A DNA stretch of 64,000 bases from Pelagophyceae sp. CCMP2097 (taxonomy: Eukaryota > Sar > Pelagophyceae), in NCBI GenBank assembly GCA_026770575.1, contig MU657199.1:78786-142785 (forward strand), written 5' to 3'. Below the pieces are notes generated by a model. The model saw only the letters and a list, made by a program, of their open reading frames with translations. It was not told the DNA's origin and searched no databases. The stretch's first letter is position 1, and each line of letters starts with the position of its first letter. Both the position numbers and the translations under genes were made by a program. Positions 41,069-51,489 of the stretch are shown here, one piece after another.

Positions 41069-42654
41069 ATGGTGTTCCTCCTCGTCGCGTGGGCGGCGCT
41101 CGGCGTCAGCTCGGCGCTGTTGGCGCCGCGCCGCGTGGCGCGGCCGCTGGCCGTGCGGTCGGCGACGGACTTGAAGCCGTATCTGAGCACGCTGATCGGC
41201 GGCACGGACTTAAGCAGTTCAGAGGTCAGCGCCTCCGGCCCGCGGCGGCCTTTGACGCTGCGGCTAGGCGCGCGAGCTCTTCGGCGCGTTCTTCGACGGC
41301 GGCGCGGCACCGGAGCAGATTGCTGCCGTGCTGTGCCTGTTGAGGCAAAAGGGGGAGACGTGCGACGAGATCGCCGGGGCCGCGTGCGTCTCGCTTGTCG
41401 GCCGCGGCCGTCGCGGAACCGATGCTATAGGACGGCGATGCTGGACAACTGCGTGCGCGTCCACGTTTCCGATCGGGAGAAGGGCCTGCTGGATATCGTC
41501 GGCACGGGCGGCGACGGCGCTTCCACGATCAACCTCTCCACCGCGTCGGCCATCGTCGCCGCAGCAGCGGGCGCGCGCGTCACAAAGTGCGGCAACCGCT
41601 CCGTCTCGTCCAAGTGCGGCGCCGCAGACGTCCTCGAGGTGCGTCTGGTGTGCGACGACGCATTCGAAGAACACACTATACAGGCGCTGGGCCTGGACCT
41701 GGAGCTGCCGCTGGCGAGCGTGGCGCAGTGCATCGAGGCGTGCGGCCTCGGGTTCCTCTACGCGCCGCAGAATCATCCTGCCATGAAAAACGTGGTACGT
41801 ACTCGGGACCATCGTCGCGGGATCATCGTCGCGGGATTGCAGGAAATGCCTTCTCCAAGCCGTCTTTCTCAGGCGCCGGTGCGCAAGGCTTTGGGCGTGC
41901 GCACGGCTTTCAACCTGCTGGGCCCGCTGACGAACGCGGCGGGGGCGAACCGCGTCGTGATTGGTGTCTTCGACGAGGCGCTCGTGCAAACCCGCGTCAT
42001 TTCTGGAAACCACCATAGAGTCGCGGGCGGGTCCACGCCGGGGCCGTTTCCGCGAGTGCGTCGGTAGGTGGAGCTGCTGGCGGGCGCTCTCGCGAAGATT
42101 GGCGCCGTGGACCACGCGGTAGTCGTCCACGGCGTCGGCCTCGACGAAATCTCGCCCCTCGGGCCCTGCACCGTCGTCGAGCTCAAGCGCAAAGCGGACG
42201 GGGAGTACGAAAAGTCGAGCTGGATCCTGGAGCCGCTGGATTATGGGATCCCGAGGTGTTCGCTGGAAGACCTCAAGGGTGGAGACGCGGACTACAACGC
42301 GCTGGCGCTGCGCGAGTGCCTCGCCGCGGCGCCGGATTCGGACGCGCGGCGGGACGCGATTGCCCTCAACGCGGCCATGGGGCTCTACGTCTACGGGGCT
42401 GTACCTTGCAGCATCGTCACTGTCGGCAAACACGTGAACGGTGAATTGTTGTGGGCGGTATCACAGAGGGGGGAGACCCTGACGTCGTGGAGACACGAAA
42501 GACGATTGCAGAGCGCCCGCCGTCGCGACGCACGCCTTTGCAGGCGCCGACGCTCGCGGAATCGCTCGAGCTCGCGCGCGGCGTGCTGCGCAGCGGCGCC
42601 GCCCTCGCCAAGCTCGACGAGTGGATCGCGATGACCAAGGCCCTCAAGGCGTGA
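41069..42654 (+). CDS. trpD: Anthranilate phosphoribosyltransferase, plastid-targeted
   Basis: Second step of tryptophan synthesis: anthranilate plus PRPP to phosphoribosylanthranilate. Six exons (41069-41224, 41268-41383, 41431-41794, 41873-41983, 42068-42400, 42544-42654), 396 residues, all in frame. The start [20 protein letters not shown] is a signal peptide with an ASAFAP-like junction, then a basic stretch, suiting a complex plastid. Core motifs: [20 protein letters not shown] (PRPP loop), [19 protein letters not shown] (usually KHGNRS), [43 protein letters not shown]. The histidine of KHGNRS is cysteine here. The C-terminal exon forms the end helix [13 protein letters not shown]. Confidence 0.93.
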
Positions 42655-43058
42655 CCGACCACCAACTCGACGGCGCTCGGGAGCGCACTCGATTTTTTAA
42701 GCAGGGGCAGATTTTTCCTTTACAGCCACGCCCCGAGGCGCCTCGGGTTGGCGGCTCGCGACTGCGCTGGGTGGTAAAAATAGTTGTTAGGAATAGTCCT
42801 AAGGGAACAAAAACAGGAGCGGTCCGCTTTCCGGGCGTGCTCGGTTCAAAAAGCCTCGCGGGCGTCGTTGGAAAAAGTGGCTGGAAAAAGTGGCTGGAAA
42901 AAGTGGCTGGAAAAAGTTCGAGGTCATTTGGCCTCTAAAATGCCCAACGACGCCGCGAGGTCCGAGCTCGAGAGGCGGCCGCCTAGTGGAGTCTGTTGTT
43001 GGACGGCGTTTGACGTCGTTCTGGGACGGCGTTCGACGGCACTCGCTCCTTCAGCGTC
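42655..43058. other. Spacer between convergent genes
   Basis: About 400 bases, AT-richer around 42690-42800, with a 13-bp tandem repeat at 42871-42909. No gene is supported. Confidence 0.5.
42871..42909. repeat. 13-bp tandem repeat GAAAAAGTGGCTG
   Basis: Three exact copies head to tail at 42871-42883, 42884-42896 and 42897-42909, followed by a partial unit to about 42919. Confidence 0.9.
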
Positions 43059-44946
43059 TCAAAGACACCTCCCCGGGCGCCCTCGCCAATGCCCGCGACC
43101 CTCGCTTGCTGCCGTGTCCGCGTTTGCCGGGCGCGGGTGCTCGCTGCGGCGGAGCAAATCCAAGTCGTCGAAGGCCTCCCTGGGGACCTCCCTCGGCACC
43201 TGCGGCGCAGACGCCGGCGCGCGAGGCTCCGGCGGGAAGAAGACGCAGTCGTACGCGCCTAAAGGGCGGAGAGTCAAAGAGTCGACGACCGTCGCGCCGT
43301 CACATGGCAAAAGGCATATAAAAGCTGACCTGGCTGGATCATGTGTCCGAGCGTGCGCCTGTGCACGGTCGGCGACCTCGTCGGCGACAAGGACCTGCAC
43401 GACGTGCGCGGGAACTTGCGCGCGGTGGTCTTTGGCGTCTCGGGTAAGTTTGTGGCAGTGTGGATAAACCTGAACCCGACGCCCGCGGGAGTCACAAAAG
43501 TCGACGTGAAGCGGTTCTTCGTCTCCGGCTCCGGTGCGGATTCGTCGGTGGAAGACATCGACGCCAAGGAAGTCACCGACGACGGTGAGACCGGCACTGC
43601 GTCGTCCAAGGAGACGGCGGAAAACGCCGCCTCCATAGCGTCGTCCGGATGCGGCGCAGACGGCGGCGGCGGCTTGACGACGTCGGGCGGCGGTGGAGGG
43701 GCGTAGTGCGGCGGCGCATATCGGGCTTGCGCGGCGGCGTAGGCGTAATAGGCGTCGTACGGACCGGCAAACTCCGGAGGCGCGTAGTACGCGCCCGGCG
43801 GGAACGGCCCGTGTAGCGGGAACGGCCCGTGTGTCGGGAACGCCGCGCCCGGCGGGAAATGCGCTCCCGGCGGGAACGCCGCTCCCGGCGGGAACGACCC
43901 GGACGGGAACGCAGCGCCCGGCTGGAACGACCCTGGCGGGAACGTGCCCGGCTGGAACGGCCCTGGATGGAACGACCCGGGCGGCAACGGCGGAAACGCG
44001 CCCGGAAACGCGCCCGGAGGAAAAGCGCCGGGCGGAAACGCGCCGGGGTGCCCGGGCGGGAGCGCGCACGCGAACGGAAACGGCAGCGGCATCCAGCCCG
44101 GCGGCGGTTGCGGGAAGGCGTGCATCGCGTGCCTTGGGGGCGAGTACTGGCCCTGCCGGCCTCGTTGCAGGTGCGGCGGCGTGTAATGCAGCTTTGCGAC
44201 GTGCGGGGGGACGTAAGAAGCGTAGTGCGAAGGGCGCGTGAAAATGCCCTTGAGCGGCGCCTTTTCCGTCTGTTCGCTCGGTGAAGGCGGAGTCGGGGCA
44301 GCCTCGCTCGACGGCGCATCGCTCGACGGCGCCTCGCTCGAGGCAGCGGTCGACGTTGGACCGTCGCCGGCGGCGTCTGTGGGCCGCGGCGGTCGCGGGC
44401 TCGCCGCGGCGTCCGTGGGCCGCGGCGGTTGCGGGCTCGCGGCGGCAGTCCCCGAGGCGTCGGCCGGGAGCGGCGGTTGCGCGACGACGACTGGCGTTCT
44501 TCGGTACGGCGACCGCGGCGGTTGCGACCGCGGCAGCGGCGGCGCGTTTCGAGCAAAGTCGAACACGGCCGCGCGGAGCCTGCGTGCGAGGACCGTAAGC
44601 TGCGAGTACACGAGGGTGGCGGGGCCAAGGCATGAGGCGTGGCCACCCTCGAACGCCCTCTCCCGCGCAAGGGGAACGCGACGCACGTCATCATCGACGC
44701 GCGCGCGCGCTCGGCGTCGGCGGTGTCTGCGCGTTTATCCGCGTGGTCGAGTTTCTTTGCGTCAAGCCGCTCGTCGTCCGTCGCCAAGTCGTAGGGCAGC
44801 CGCAGGTCCGCGCGCGAGGGCAGTGCGTGCGGCTCCAGCAGCACGGACCGCGGCGACGCGTGCGGCTCCACGCCTGGGCGAGCCGAATCGGCGGCGGTAG
44901 AATCTTTTTCGAGCTCTGACTGCCTAGAGTGCGAGGCTCGGGACAC
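43059..44946 (-). CDS. Proline-rich PGAF-repeat protein
   Basis: Proposed exons 44946-44683, 44599-43330 and 43258-43059 (introns 84 and 71 nt), 577 residues, in frame. An N-terminal acidic region (LRLPYDLATDDERLDAKKLD) and a helix (LTVLARRLRAAVFDFARN) are followed by a Pro/Thr/Ser/Glu stretch, a KGIFTRP motif and about 100 residues of PPGAF/PPGSF/QPGAAFP repeats, then a tyrosine-rich part (YDAYYAYAAAQARYAPP) and DDAMEAAFSAVSLDDAV. Composition recalls RNA-binding or condensate-forming proteins, but no domain was recognised. The far C-terminus after 43500 is less certain because the opposite strand also has a plausible coding frame there. Confidence 0.55.
43341..43706 (+). other. Antisense open frame with upstream TATA-like box
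   Basis: 121-codon frame starting MCPSVRLCTVGDLVGDKDLH, with protein-like composition (VRGNLRAVVFGVSGKFVAVW). TATAAAAG lies at 43317-43324, about 20 bases before the ATG. A GTAAGT at 43445 could be a donor. It overlaps the C-terminal exons of the proline-rich gene on the other strand; only one is likely to be real. Confidence 0.3.
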
Positions 44947-44949
44947 AAA

Positions 44950-45030
44950 GAGTGCGTCTAGGGTGTCTCTAGGGTGCGTATAGGGTGTCTATAGGGTCTA
45001 TAGGGTCCGTCCAAGGCCGTATAGGGTCCG
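44950..45030. repeat. Degenerate TAGGGT-type repeat cluster
   Basis: Runs of TCTAGGGTG, GTATAGGGT and CTATAGGGTC, roughly ten units. They resemble telomere units without a clean TTTAGGG register. Related TATAGGGTAT units occur in an intron at 11274-11306. Confidence 0.6.
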
Positions 45031-45665
45031 TCTCCGTCTCGCGTCGAACGAGGGCACGCACCGGAGGCTGTCGTACTCGCTCAGGTTCTGCAGCGCCTCA
45101 GTCGTCGCCGCGCTGTGCGCATACCGGCTCTGCCGCTGGTCGCGCCGGCGGCCTAAGCAGGCGGATCGAGGGCGGCCCAGCGCCCTTATGGAGGAAAGGA
45201 CGAGGGCTCATTGCCTTGCTCCGGTCCATCGCCTCTCCGCCGCTCCTTTGCGATCATCCGGACGCGGCCCCCTACAGCGCCAGCGGTGCACCTCCTTTTG
45301 CTCCTGAGCGCAGGGCCCGCCCATGGGGCTTCAACGCCGGGCGGGAGTCGGAAGCGCCTGGGACTTTTTCTATCTTCGCATTTTCATCTGCTTTTTCAAT
45401 GTTTTAGTTAAAGGTTTGACTTTTCTACTGACGTCATTGGATGCCAAAGTATCATGACGCGGCGCACGTGCCCCGTACCCAATCAGGGCAGCCTCAGAGG
45501 AGTGCGGGCACGACCTTTTGGGCACCCAGGGTGGATCCTAAGCAAGCAGTGCAAAGAAGCCCGCTTGCGAGAGATGTCAATGTGAATCAACGTTAATAAA
45601 AAAGGGCCGGCTGCGCTTCTCAACGCGGGCTCGGCGGTCAATGCGCGGTCGAGCGCGTGCCGGTG
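45031..45665. other. Spacer without supported genes
   Basis: Mixed-composition 630 bases with small frames of no merit. The last part (45590-45665) is probably the 3' UTR of the epimerase gene. Confidence 0.4.
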
Positions 45666-46858
45666 TTAGCACTTGACGTCGTCCTTGTGCGCATCGTTGT
45701 ACCACGCCACGAGCAGCTTCATGCCGTCGGCGAACTTGACCTTGGGGTCGTAGCCGAGAAGCGTCCGCGCCTTGGTGATGTCGGCGCACGTCCGCGGGAC
45801 GTCCCCTGGCTGGTCCGGCAGCTGGTTGATGATGGCGGCCTTGCCCGTCTCCTGTTCGACGATGCGGATGAACGTCTTGAGGCGCGTCTGGTCGGAATTG
45901 CCCAGGTTGTAGACCTGGTACCCGAGCGGCGTGTCCAGCGACCGCACGACGCCGTCGACAATGTCAGAGATGTACGTGTAGTCGCGGCTGGAGGTGCCGT
46001 CGCCGAACTGCTGGATGGGGACGCCGCGCGAAATACGGTCGACGAAGATGAGCGGCGCCATGTCCGGCCGCCCGCGGGGCCCAAACACCGTGAAGAACCG
46101 CAGCGCGGCAATGTTCATGCCGTAGAGGTGCGCGTACGTGTGCGCCATCAGCTCGCACGTCTTCTTCGTCGCGGCGTACGGCGACACGGGCATGGAGACG
46201 TCGTCGGACTCGGAGAAGAGCGTCTTCTTGGAGCCGCCGTAGACGGACGAAGAAGACGCAAAGACAAACGAGTCAGACCCGCGCTTGCGCGCCAGCTCGA
46301 GGAGGCCCGTGGTGCCCTTGACGTTCGAGTGGACGTAGATGAGCGGATCATCGATCGAAGGGCGCACGCCGGCGCGCGCGGCCATGTGGATGACGCGCCT
46401 CGGGTTGTTCTCCTTGTCCCAAATCGACTCCAAAAACGCCTGGTCCGCGACGTCGCCGCGGTAGATACGCACGCGGTCGCCGCCGAGCTTTTGAAGAAGT
46501 GCGAGGTTGGACTCTTTGACTGCGGTATCGTAGTAGTCGTTCACCTCATCAATCACGGCCACCGATTCGCCGCGCGCGAGCAGGAACTCCGCCACGTGCG
46601 ACCCGATGAAGCCCGCGCCGCCCGTGACCTAGGAATCGAAGATTAAGGAGGGGCCGCAGAAATCCGGCCGGCGGACGCTCGGACTTTCATCCAGGGCGGG
46701 TTCGGCGCCCAGCAGGCCCGCCCCGCGCTTCGACGAGGGAAACGCACGACGATGACGCCCGTAGCCGCGGCCTTGGCCTCGGTGGCGGGAAGCTCGTCGG
46801 TCATGTCGCGAAGGGAGTCGAGCGCGGAGCACGAGGAGTGATTAGCAAAGGAAGACAT
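45666..46858 (-). CDS. UDP-glucuronate 4-epimerase-type sugar epimerase
   Basis: Extended short-chain dehydrogenase that interconverts UDP-sugars, most like UDP-glucuronate 4-epimerases that supply UDP-galacturonate for cell-wall polysaccharides. Exons 46858-46748 and 46628-45666 (intron 46629-46747, GTGCGT...TAG) encode 357 residues. The junction rebuilds the NAD loop VTGGAGFIGSHVAEF. Further marks: HMAARAGVRPS, SSSSVYG with catalytic Ser, PYAATKK with Tyr and Lys, RFFTVFGPRGRPDMA and DYTYISDIV. The first 37 residues (MSSFANHSSCSALDSLRD) do not look membrane-spanning, unlike plant GAE enzymes, which have a Golgi anchor, so this one may be cytosolic. Bacterial-type homologues (capsule epimerases) are equally close by eye. 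Confidence 0.88.
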
Positions 46859-47499
46859 GGCGAGGCGGGTGCGCGAGGCGAAGCGGCGTGGGTAGGCAGG
46901 CGCCAACGGGTGAGCACCGGCGTTCGCGGCGTGAGAAGGTCTTTTGCTCGTGGAAGACTCGAGTCAGGTGGTTCCCAAGTACGAACGTGTGCGTGTGTTT
47001 AGACGACTCAGGTTTGAAGTTGCATGCAAGGTTCTCCAAACTTTGGGCGAATTCGAATCCTGGAATCGGAATCGTGCGGTTCCAAGAGTATCCGGCGATG
47101 CCGGCGCCCAAGTCTGCATGGCTCGGCACCACTCCTAGCGTGGCGCCGCTGAGGCTCCGCGCAGGAAGGGGCCCTGTCAAAAGAGTAAATGCCATCTTCG
47201 AGCTTGCTGCACTCTAGCAAAGGTCGGTGCGACGCTGGGGCACCGCCTCAGCGCACGTCGACGTCCTGGCCACACCACAGCTTGGCAAATTTTTGGGCCC
47301 TTGCCGGGAAATCTCTAAATCGTTCGGAACAAGTTCTTCGGGAAAACGTATCTTCCCTCGAGCCACCCGAGCCATGCAGGTCCGTCGCCCGCGTCGCCGG
47401 AGAGCACGTCGAGGCCGCCCTCGGTCGGAGAGCGGCACGTCGAGGCCGACTCGAAAGGAGCCCAGCAACGTCGTTGTCCCGTGTACGACGGAATGTCTC
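46859..47499. other. Spacer upstream of the ubiquitin-like gene
   Basis: 640 bases with no assigned exon. A frame from 47227 is continuous with the ubiquitin-like gene but its product is Arg-rich and not protein-like, so it is probably 5' UTR or intron. Confidence 0.4.
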
Positions 47500-48748
47500 A
47501 TGAGACACCAACTTTGCGTCGAACAGCCTCCTCATCAGGTCTTCGTCCGCACGCTCGCCGGCGGCACGGTCACCGTCGACGTCGACGACGCCGCCTGCAT
47601 CTCTGCGGTTTTTCTAAGCCTCGCAGATTCCGGAGAGGCGCCGGACTTTTTGTCTCACGGCGGCGTCAAACTCGACGAAGGCGCACCTTTAAGCTCTTTC
47701 GGCGTCTCCGAGGCGTCGCATCTCGAGGCGTGCCTCCGCGTCTGCGGCGGCGGCCGGCGCAGGGAGGCTCGGTGCCGAGAAAACGACTCTAGCGGCGAGT
47801 CGGATCTTTCCGGGTCTGAAGCGTCGGACACGGAGATTACGCTGATCACCACGGACAAAGAAGGCGACCTCATCCAACTGCGCGACTTCGGCAACGGCCG
47901 CAAGGGCAAGCGGAGGGCGAAAAAGGCGTGGCGGAAGGCTGTGGATAAGAGGATTGGGTGCGTCTGGACCCGCGACTCGGTTGTAAAAAAGTGGACCGGC
48001 GAAGACCGAGTCGTCACCTTCCTCATCGGCGTCGGCTACGGTCACGACGACTGCGACCTCGGGCCCCTCGAGGGAGACGGCGACTTAAGCATCTTCCGCG
48101 ACGACGGCGAGCGGCAGCGTCTGAACCGTCCGGCCTCCGCCCACACGCATCTTCTCAGGCTCGGACGACGACGTGGACTCGGACGACTCTGGGTCGGATA
48201 GCGACGACTGCTGGACGATCTTGAAGGTTGATAAAGATCACGGTGGCATTTCGTTTATGGACTTTGCGAAGAAAAGGAAAGCCCGCAAACGTTTCGAGAA
48301 GATGGAGCGCAAGGGCCGCACCGGCATTCTGATCAAGGAAGGCGGCGTGAAAGACGTGACCAAGTTGCGGCCGCGTCGGCGAGGATCGTGTTGGCCCTCA
48401 GACGCGGAAAGCGCGGGATGCCGGAGCGAGTCTGCCATCTCCCCGGGGGTATAACCCTCACGCCTCACCGCCACCAGGTTCGACGGCGAGCGCGATAAGC
48501 GGGAGATCACCTTCCTCATCGGCGTCGCCGCCGGCCGCGGCAAGCTGAACAAGGGCGAGCATGGGGCCCGCGCCGACGCTCGGAAAACCCGGACCGTCGC
48601 GGCCACGACGGCCGGGGGGCACGACGGTGCTCCAGCCGGGGCCAACGAGGCTCGCGGCACGCTAGGCTCGGCCCGCTGGGCGCCGACGGTCCATTGTGCT
48701 GCTTCGAAGACGAGAATTGGTCGGATTCCGAATAGAGTCCCTAGCTAG
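47500..48748 (+). CDS. Ubiquitin-like domain fused to an acidic/basic extension
   Basis: Exons 47500-48118, 48159-48363 and 48478-48748 join in frame to 364 residues. Residues about 10-80 form a ubiquitin-like fold: QVFVRTLAGGTVTVDV aligns with the first two strands of ubiquitin, GGVKLDEGAPLSSF with its GKQLEDGRTLSDY, and HLEACLRVCGGG with HLVLRLRGG. A GGG followed by more protein suggests cleavage might release the domain. The extension is acidic (SSGESDLSGSEASDTE), then basic, and contains two related blocks: WTGEDRVVTFLIGVGYG and FDGERDKREITFLIGVAAG. The last exon could end in another frame (CFEDENWSDSE) if a further intron exists. Start codon choice is open; an upstream in-frame extension exists. 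Confidence 0.65.
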
Positions 48749-49030
48749 GGTCCTAGGGATCTGAGAGACACAAATCTCAAGGGTCCGACCACTGATTCCA
48801 CCGTCCTAACGTCGGCCCGACCGCCGCCGAGCGCGGCCCGACGCCCGCGCAGAGCCCAGACATTTTCACTGATCGAGTACTATTTACATTCCAAGGCGAC
48901 ACGCCCGCGCCACGTAACTTTCGAGTCGTGCGCTGCCCCTGGCCCGTACTTTGCGTGGAATCATGGCACTGGTTAGTGCCGGCGGGTCCTTTGCGTGGAA
49001 GCAACGGCACTGGTGAGTGCCGAACAGGGT
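48749..49030. other. Short spacer with imperfect direct repeats
   Basis: Between a plus gene and a minus gene that converge. About 30-base imperfect repeats (CCTTTGCGTGGAA...GGCACTGGT) occur near 48950-49020. No gene is supported. Confidence 0.4.
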
Positions 49031-50278
49031 TCACGGGGCCTTTGTCTTCGAGAGGCCTCTGAGAGACTTGGTCACGTAGCCAACCGCCAACAACGCCCCT
49101 CGCGAATCCGTCGCCTTGACCTCGACCGTCGCGAGGCGGCCGCCGCGCTTCAAGGTCGTCGCCGCGAAGCGCACGCTCTTGTGTAAAGGCATGGGCTTGA
49201 GGTAGTGGACCTATGCGTTTGCGCGGATGGATGGTCGACGCATCATCGACGTTTGTCATTCTGCCCCGTCCCCAAAACGCACCTCCAAACTCGTCGCGAC
49301 GCCGCACTCTTGAGCGTCGCCCATGGCTATCAAAGCCGACCCGAGGACGTCGACGAGCGACGCCGTGGCGCCGCCGTGCGCGCAGCCGTTTGCGTTTGCG
49401 TGGGCGGCGCTCGGCGTAAAATCCCAGACGGCGCCGTCGCGGTCCGCAGCTTTCAAGTCCACGTCCCTTTCCCGGAGCTTCAACGCCCCTCGCAGCGGCG
49501 CGTCCCAGCCCTGGAAAGCGTAAGTCCCGTCGCCGAACGTCGCGAAGTATTCGCGCTTGCCGGCCTCGTCGCGAGGCAGCAAAGTGTCCGGTTCGACTGC
49601 CGAGTCAAAGGGCGCTCGGTCCGGGAGAACATAAGTCGGCATCTTGTTCGCCAGCGCATTCGTGAAGACGTTGTCAAACTCTGGTTTCAATCTTCGGAGG
49701 AAAAAGTCGAGGATTGAAGGCCTGAAACGCAAAAATAAACCCCACAACATCGGCTCCTTCACAAATTTGACGTGCGTCGCGCGCGCCATCAGGACGCCGT
49801 CGGCTTCTCTCCTGAGGAGGCACTCTGTAAAGGCGAGGTTGCGGCCGGTTCGGAGCACTTTGGCCTCGACGAGCACGGAAGCGTCGTGCGAACATCCGTT
49901 GACAAAGTCCACCGTCAACGACACCGAGACGCCCGGGCACGCGCCCGCGGCTATTAAAGCGACGCTCGTGGCCGCGTCGACTGTGGTGGCGAGGCAGCCG
50001 CCGTGGAAGGACGCGAGGAAGTTCTGCGTCGCGTGGTGATTGCAAAGCCGGAACACGACTTGATTTGTATCGCACTTAAGTAGCTCGAGGTGTTGCACCG
50101 CGTAGGCGTTGCGCGGCTGCAGCGCGAGCGCGATGCGGGCGCGCGCCGACGCGCCTTGTTTGTGGAGGAGAAGCCGTTTGCAAAGGCCCGTGCCGAACAG
50201 CACGACTTTGACTGCTGCACAGGACGCCGCCGCAACGGCGAGGCGCCACGGGAACTTGCCGGCGTCGCAGGCGGCCAT
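49031..50278 (-). CDS. Double-hotdog acyl-CoA thioesterase (PaaI/ACOT13-like)
   Basis: Probable acyl-CoA thioesterase with two hotdog folds. Exons 50278-49283 and 49210-49031 (intron 49211-49282, GTGCGT...TAG), 391 residues. Domain 1: HATQNFLASFHGGCLATTVD with the catalytic-region HGG, then VSVSLTVDFVN and AKVLRTGRNLAFTECLLRR. Domain 2: ANGCAHGGATASLVDVLGSA with HGG again, and after the splice SLEVHYLKPMPLHKSVRFAA and VEVKATDSRGALLAVGYVT. A hydrophobic N-terminus (FPWRLAVAAASCAAVKVVLF) may be a membrane anchor or signal. Head-to-head with the MYND/Sel1 gene, start codons 176 bases apart. Confidence 0.85.
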
Positions 50279-50454
50279 GGCGCCCGGGCGAGCCGCGCTG
50301 ACTCGAGCCCTTCCTAGTCGCCGAACGACCTCGCATGTGCACACACGATCGTCCGAGAAAAACGTGCTCGATCGCTCGAGCCGACGATATCCCGGCGACG
50401 GCTCGTCCTCGCACGGCACCAGACCGTCGCGGTCCCGGCGGGCCGGCCGCCTCG

Positions 50455-51489
50455 ATGGCCGCGCCGCCGGCCGTCGCCCCGAAGCCCTGCTGCGTCTGCG
50501 ACGCGCCGAACGGCAAGCACTGCGCCAAGTGCAAATCCCGCCATTACTGCTCCAAGGCGTGCCAGCTCGTCGACTGGAAACGCGGGCACAGCAAGGCGTG
50601 CAAGCAGCTCACCGCCGATTTCCAGGACCGTCTCCTGGACGAGCTTATGCCGGAAAAGAAGCCCAAGGAGGAGCCGGCCATCGTCGAGGACGTTTCGCCG
50701 GCGGACGGTTCCAAGGCGCGCTTATCGGCTGTGCGGGCAGCAAAGACGGCAGAGGCCAGCGCGCTGAACGACGACGCGCCGGACTGGCGTGGCACGTGCG
50801 CCATCTGCCTCGATCTCCTTCCATTTGGAGTTGACGCGACATTCTACGAGTGCTGCTGCAAGACAATCTGCACGGGCTGCCACGTGAAGTGCCGGCAGCA
50901 CGACAAGCGCTGCCCGCTCTGCCGATCGCCGCCCCCTAAGTCGGCTGACGAGGAGGTGCGCCGGATCCAGAAGCACGTGGACAAGGGCAACGTTGAGGCG
51001 CAGATCATGCTCGGAAACAAATACTTTGAAGGTGACACGGTAATCCAGCAGAATTTTAAGCGGGCGTTTCAGCTTTTCGAGCGCGCTGCCGCGCAAGGAC
51101 ATCCAGAAGCTCAGAATAATCTGGGGTCTTGTTACGCTCAAGGGCAAGGCGTCAAGATCGACCGCAAGGCCGCCGCGCTGTGGTACCGACGCGCAGCCGA
51201 GCAAGGATTTCCTCTCGCTCAATTTAATCTGGGCGCGGAGTTCGACGAAGGAGAGGGCGTGGCGCAGTCGTACGACGAGGCCGTGCGGTGGTACCGCCTC
51301 GCCGCGGCGCAGGGCCAGCCAAATGCGCTCTACAACCTCGGCGTGTGTCACGCAAAAGGCCAAGGCGTGCCGCAGGACCTCAACGAGGCACTGCGCCTCT
51401 TCATACGCGCCGCGGCCAAGGGGGACGCCGTCGCCGCGGCGGAGGTCGAACGTCTCAGGTCGTTCCTTTCGGCGAAGCGCGCCGCGTGA
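50455..51489 (+). CDS. MYND zinc finger, RING-like and Sel1-repeat protein
   Basis: Intronless, 344 residues from the ATG at 50455 (an in-frame ATG at 50335 exists but its Arg-rich stretch looks non-coding). MYND finger: CCVCDAPNGKHCAKCKSRHY with CSKACQLVDWKRGHSKAC, eight zinc ligands. A C-rich RING-like module follows (CAICLD ... ECCCKTICTGCHVKCRQHDK, then CPLCRS). The C-terminal half has four Sel1 repeats (AQIMLGNKYFEG, AQNNLGSCYAQGQGV, AQFNLGAEFDEGEGV, ALYNLGVCHAKGQGV), solenoids for protein contacts. Families combining MYND, RING-like and Sel1 are greatly expanded in some stramenopile algae. Role is probably scaffold or ubiquitin-linked; substrates unknown. Confidence 0.88.
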   Translation: MAAPPAVAPKPCCVCDAPNGKHCAKCKSRHYCSKACQLVDWKRGHSKACKQLTADFQDRLLDELMPEKKPKEEPAIVEDVSPADGSKARLSAVRAAKTAEASALNDDAPDWRGTCAICLDLLPFGVDATFYECCCKTICTGCHVKCRQHDKRCPLCRSPPPKSADEEVRRIQKHVDKGNVEAQIMLGNKYFEGDTVIQQNFKRAFQLFERAAAQGHPEAQNNLGSCYAQGQGVKIDRKAAALWYRRAAEQGFPLAQFNLGAEFDEGEGVAQSYDEAVRWYRLAAAQGQPNALYNLGVCHAKGQGVPQDLNEALRLFIRAAAKGDAVAAAEVERLRSFLSAKRAA

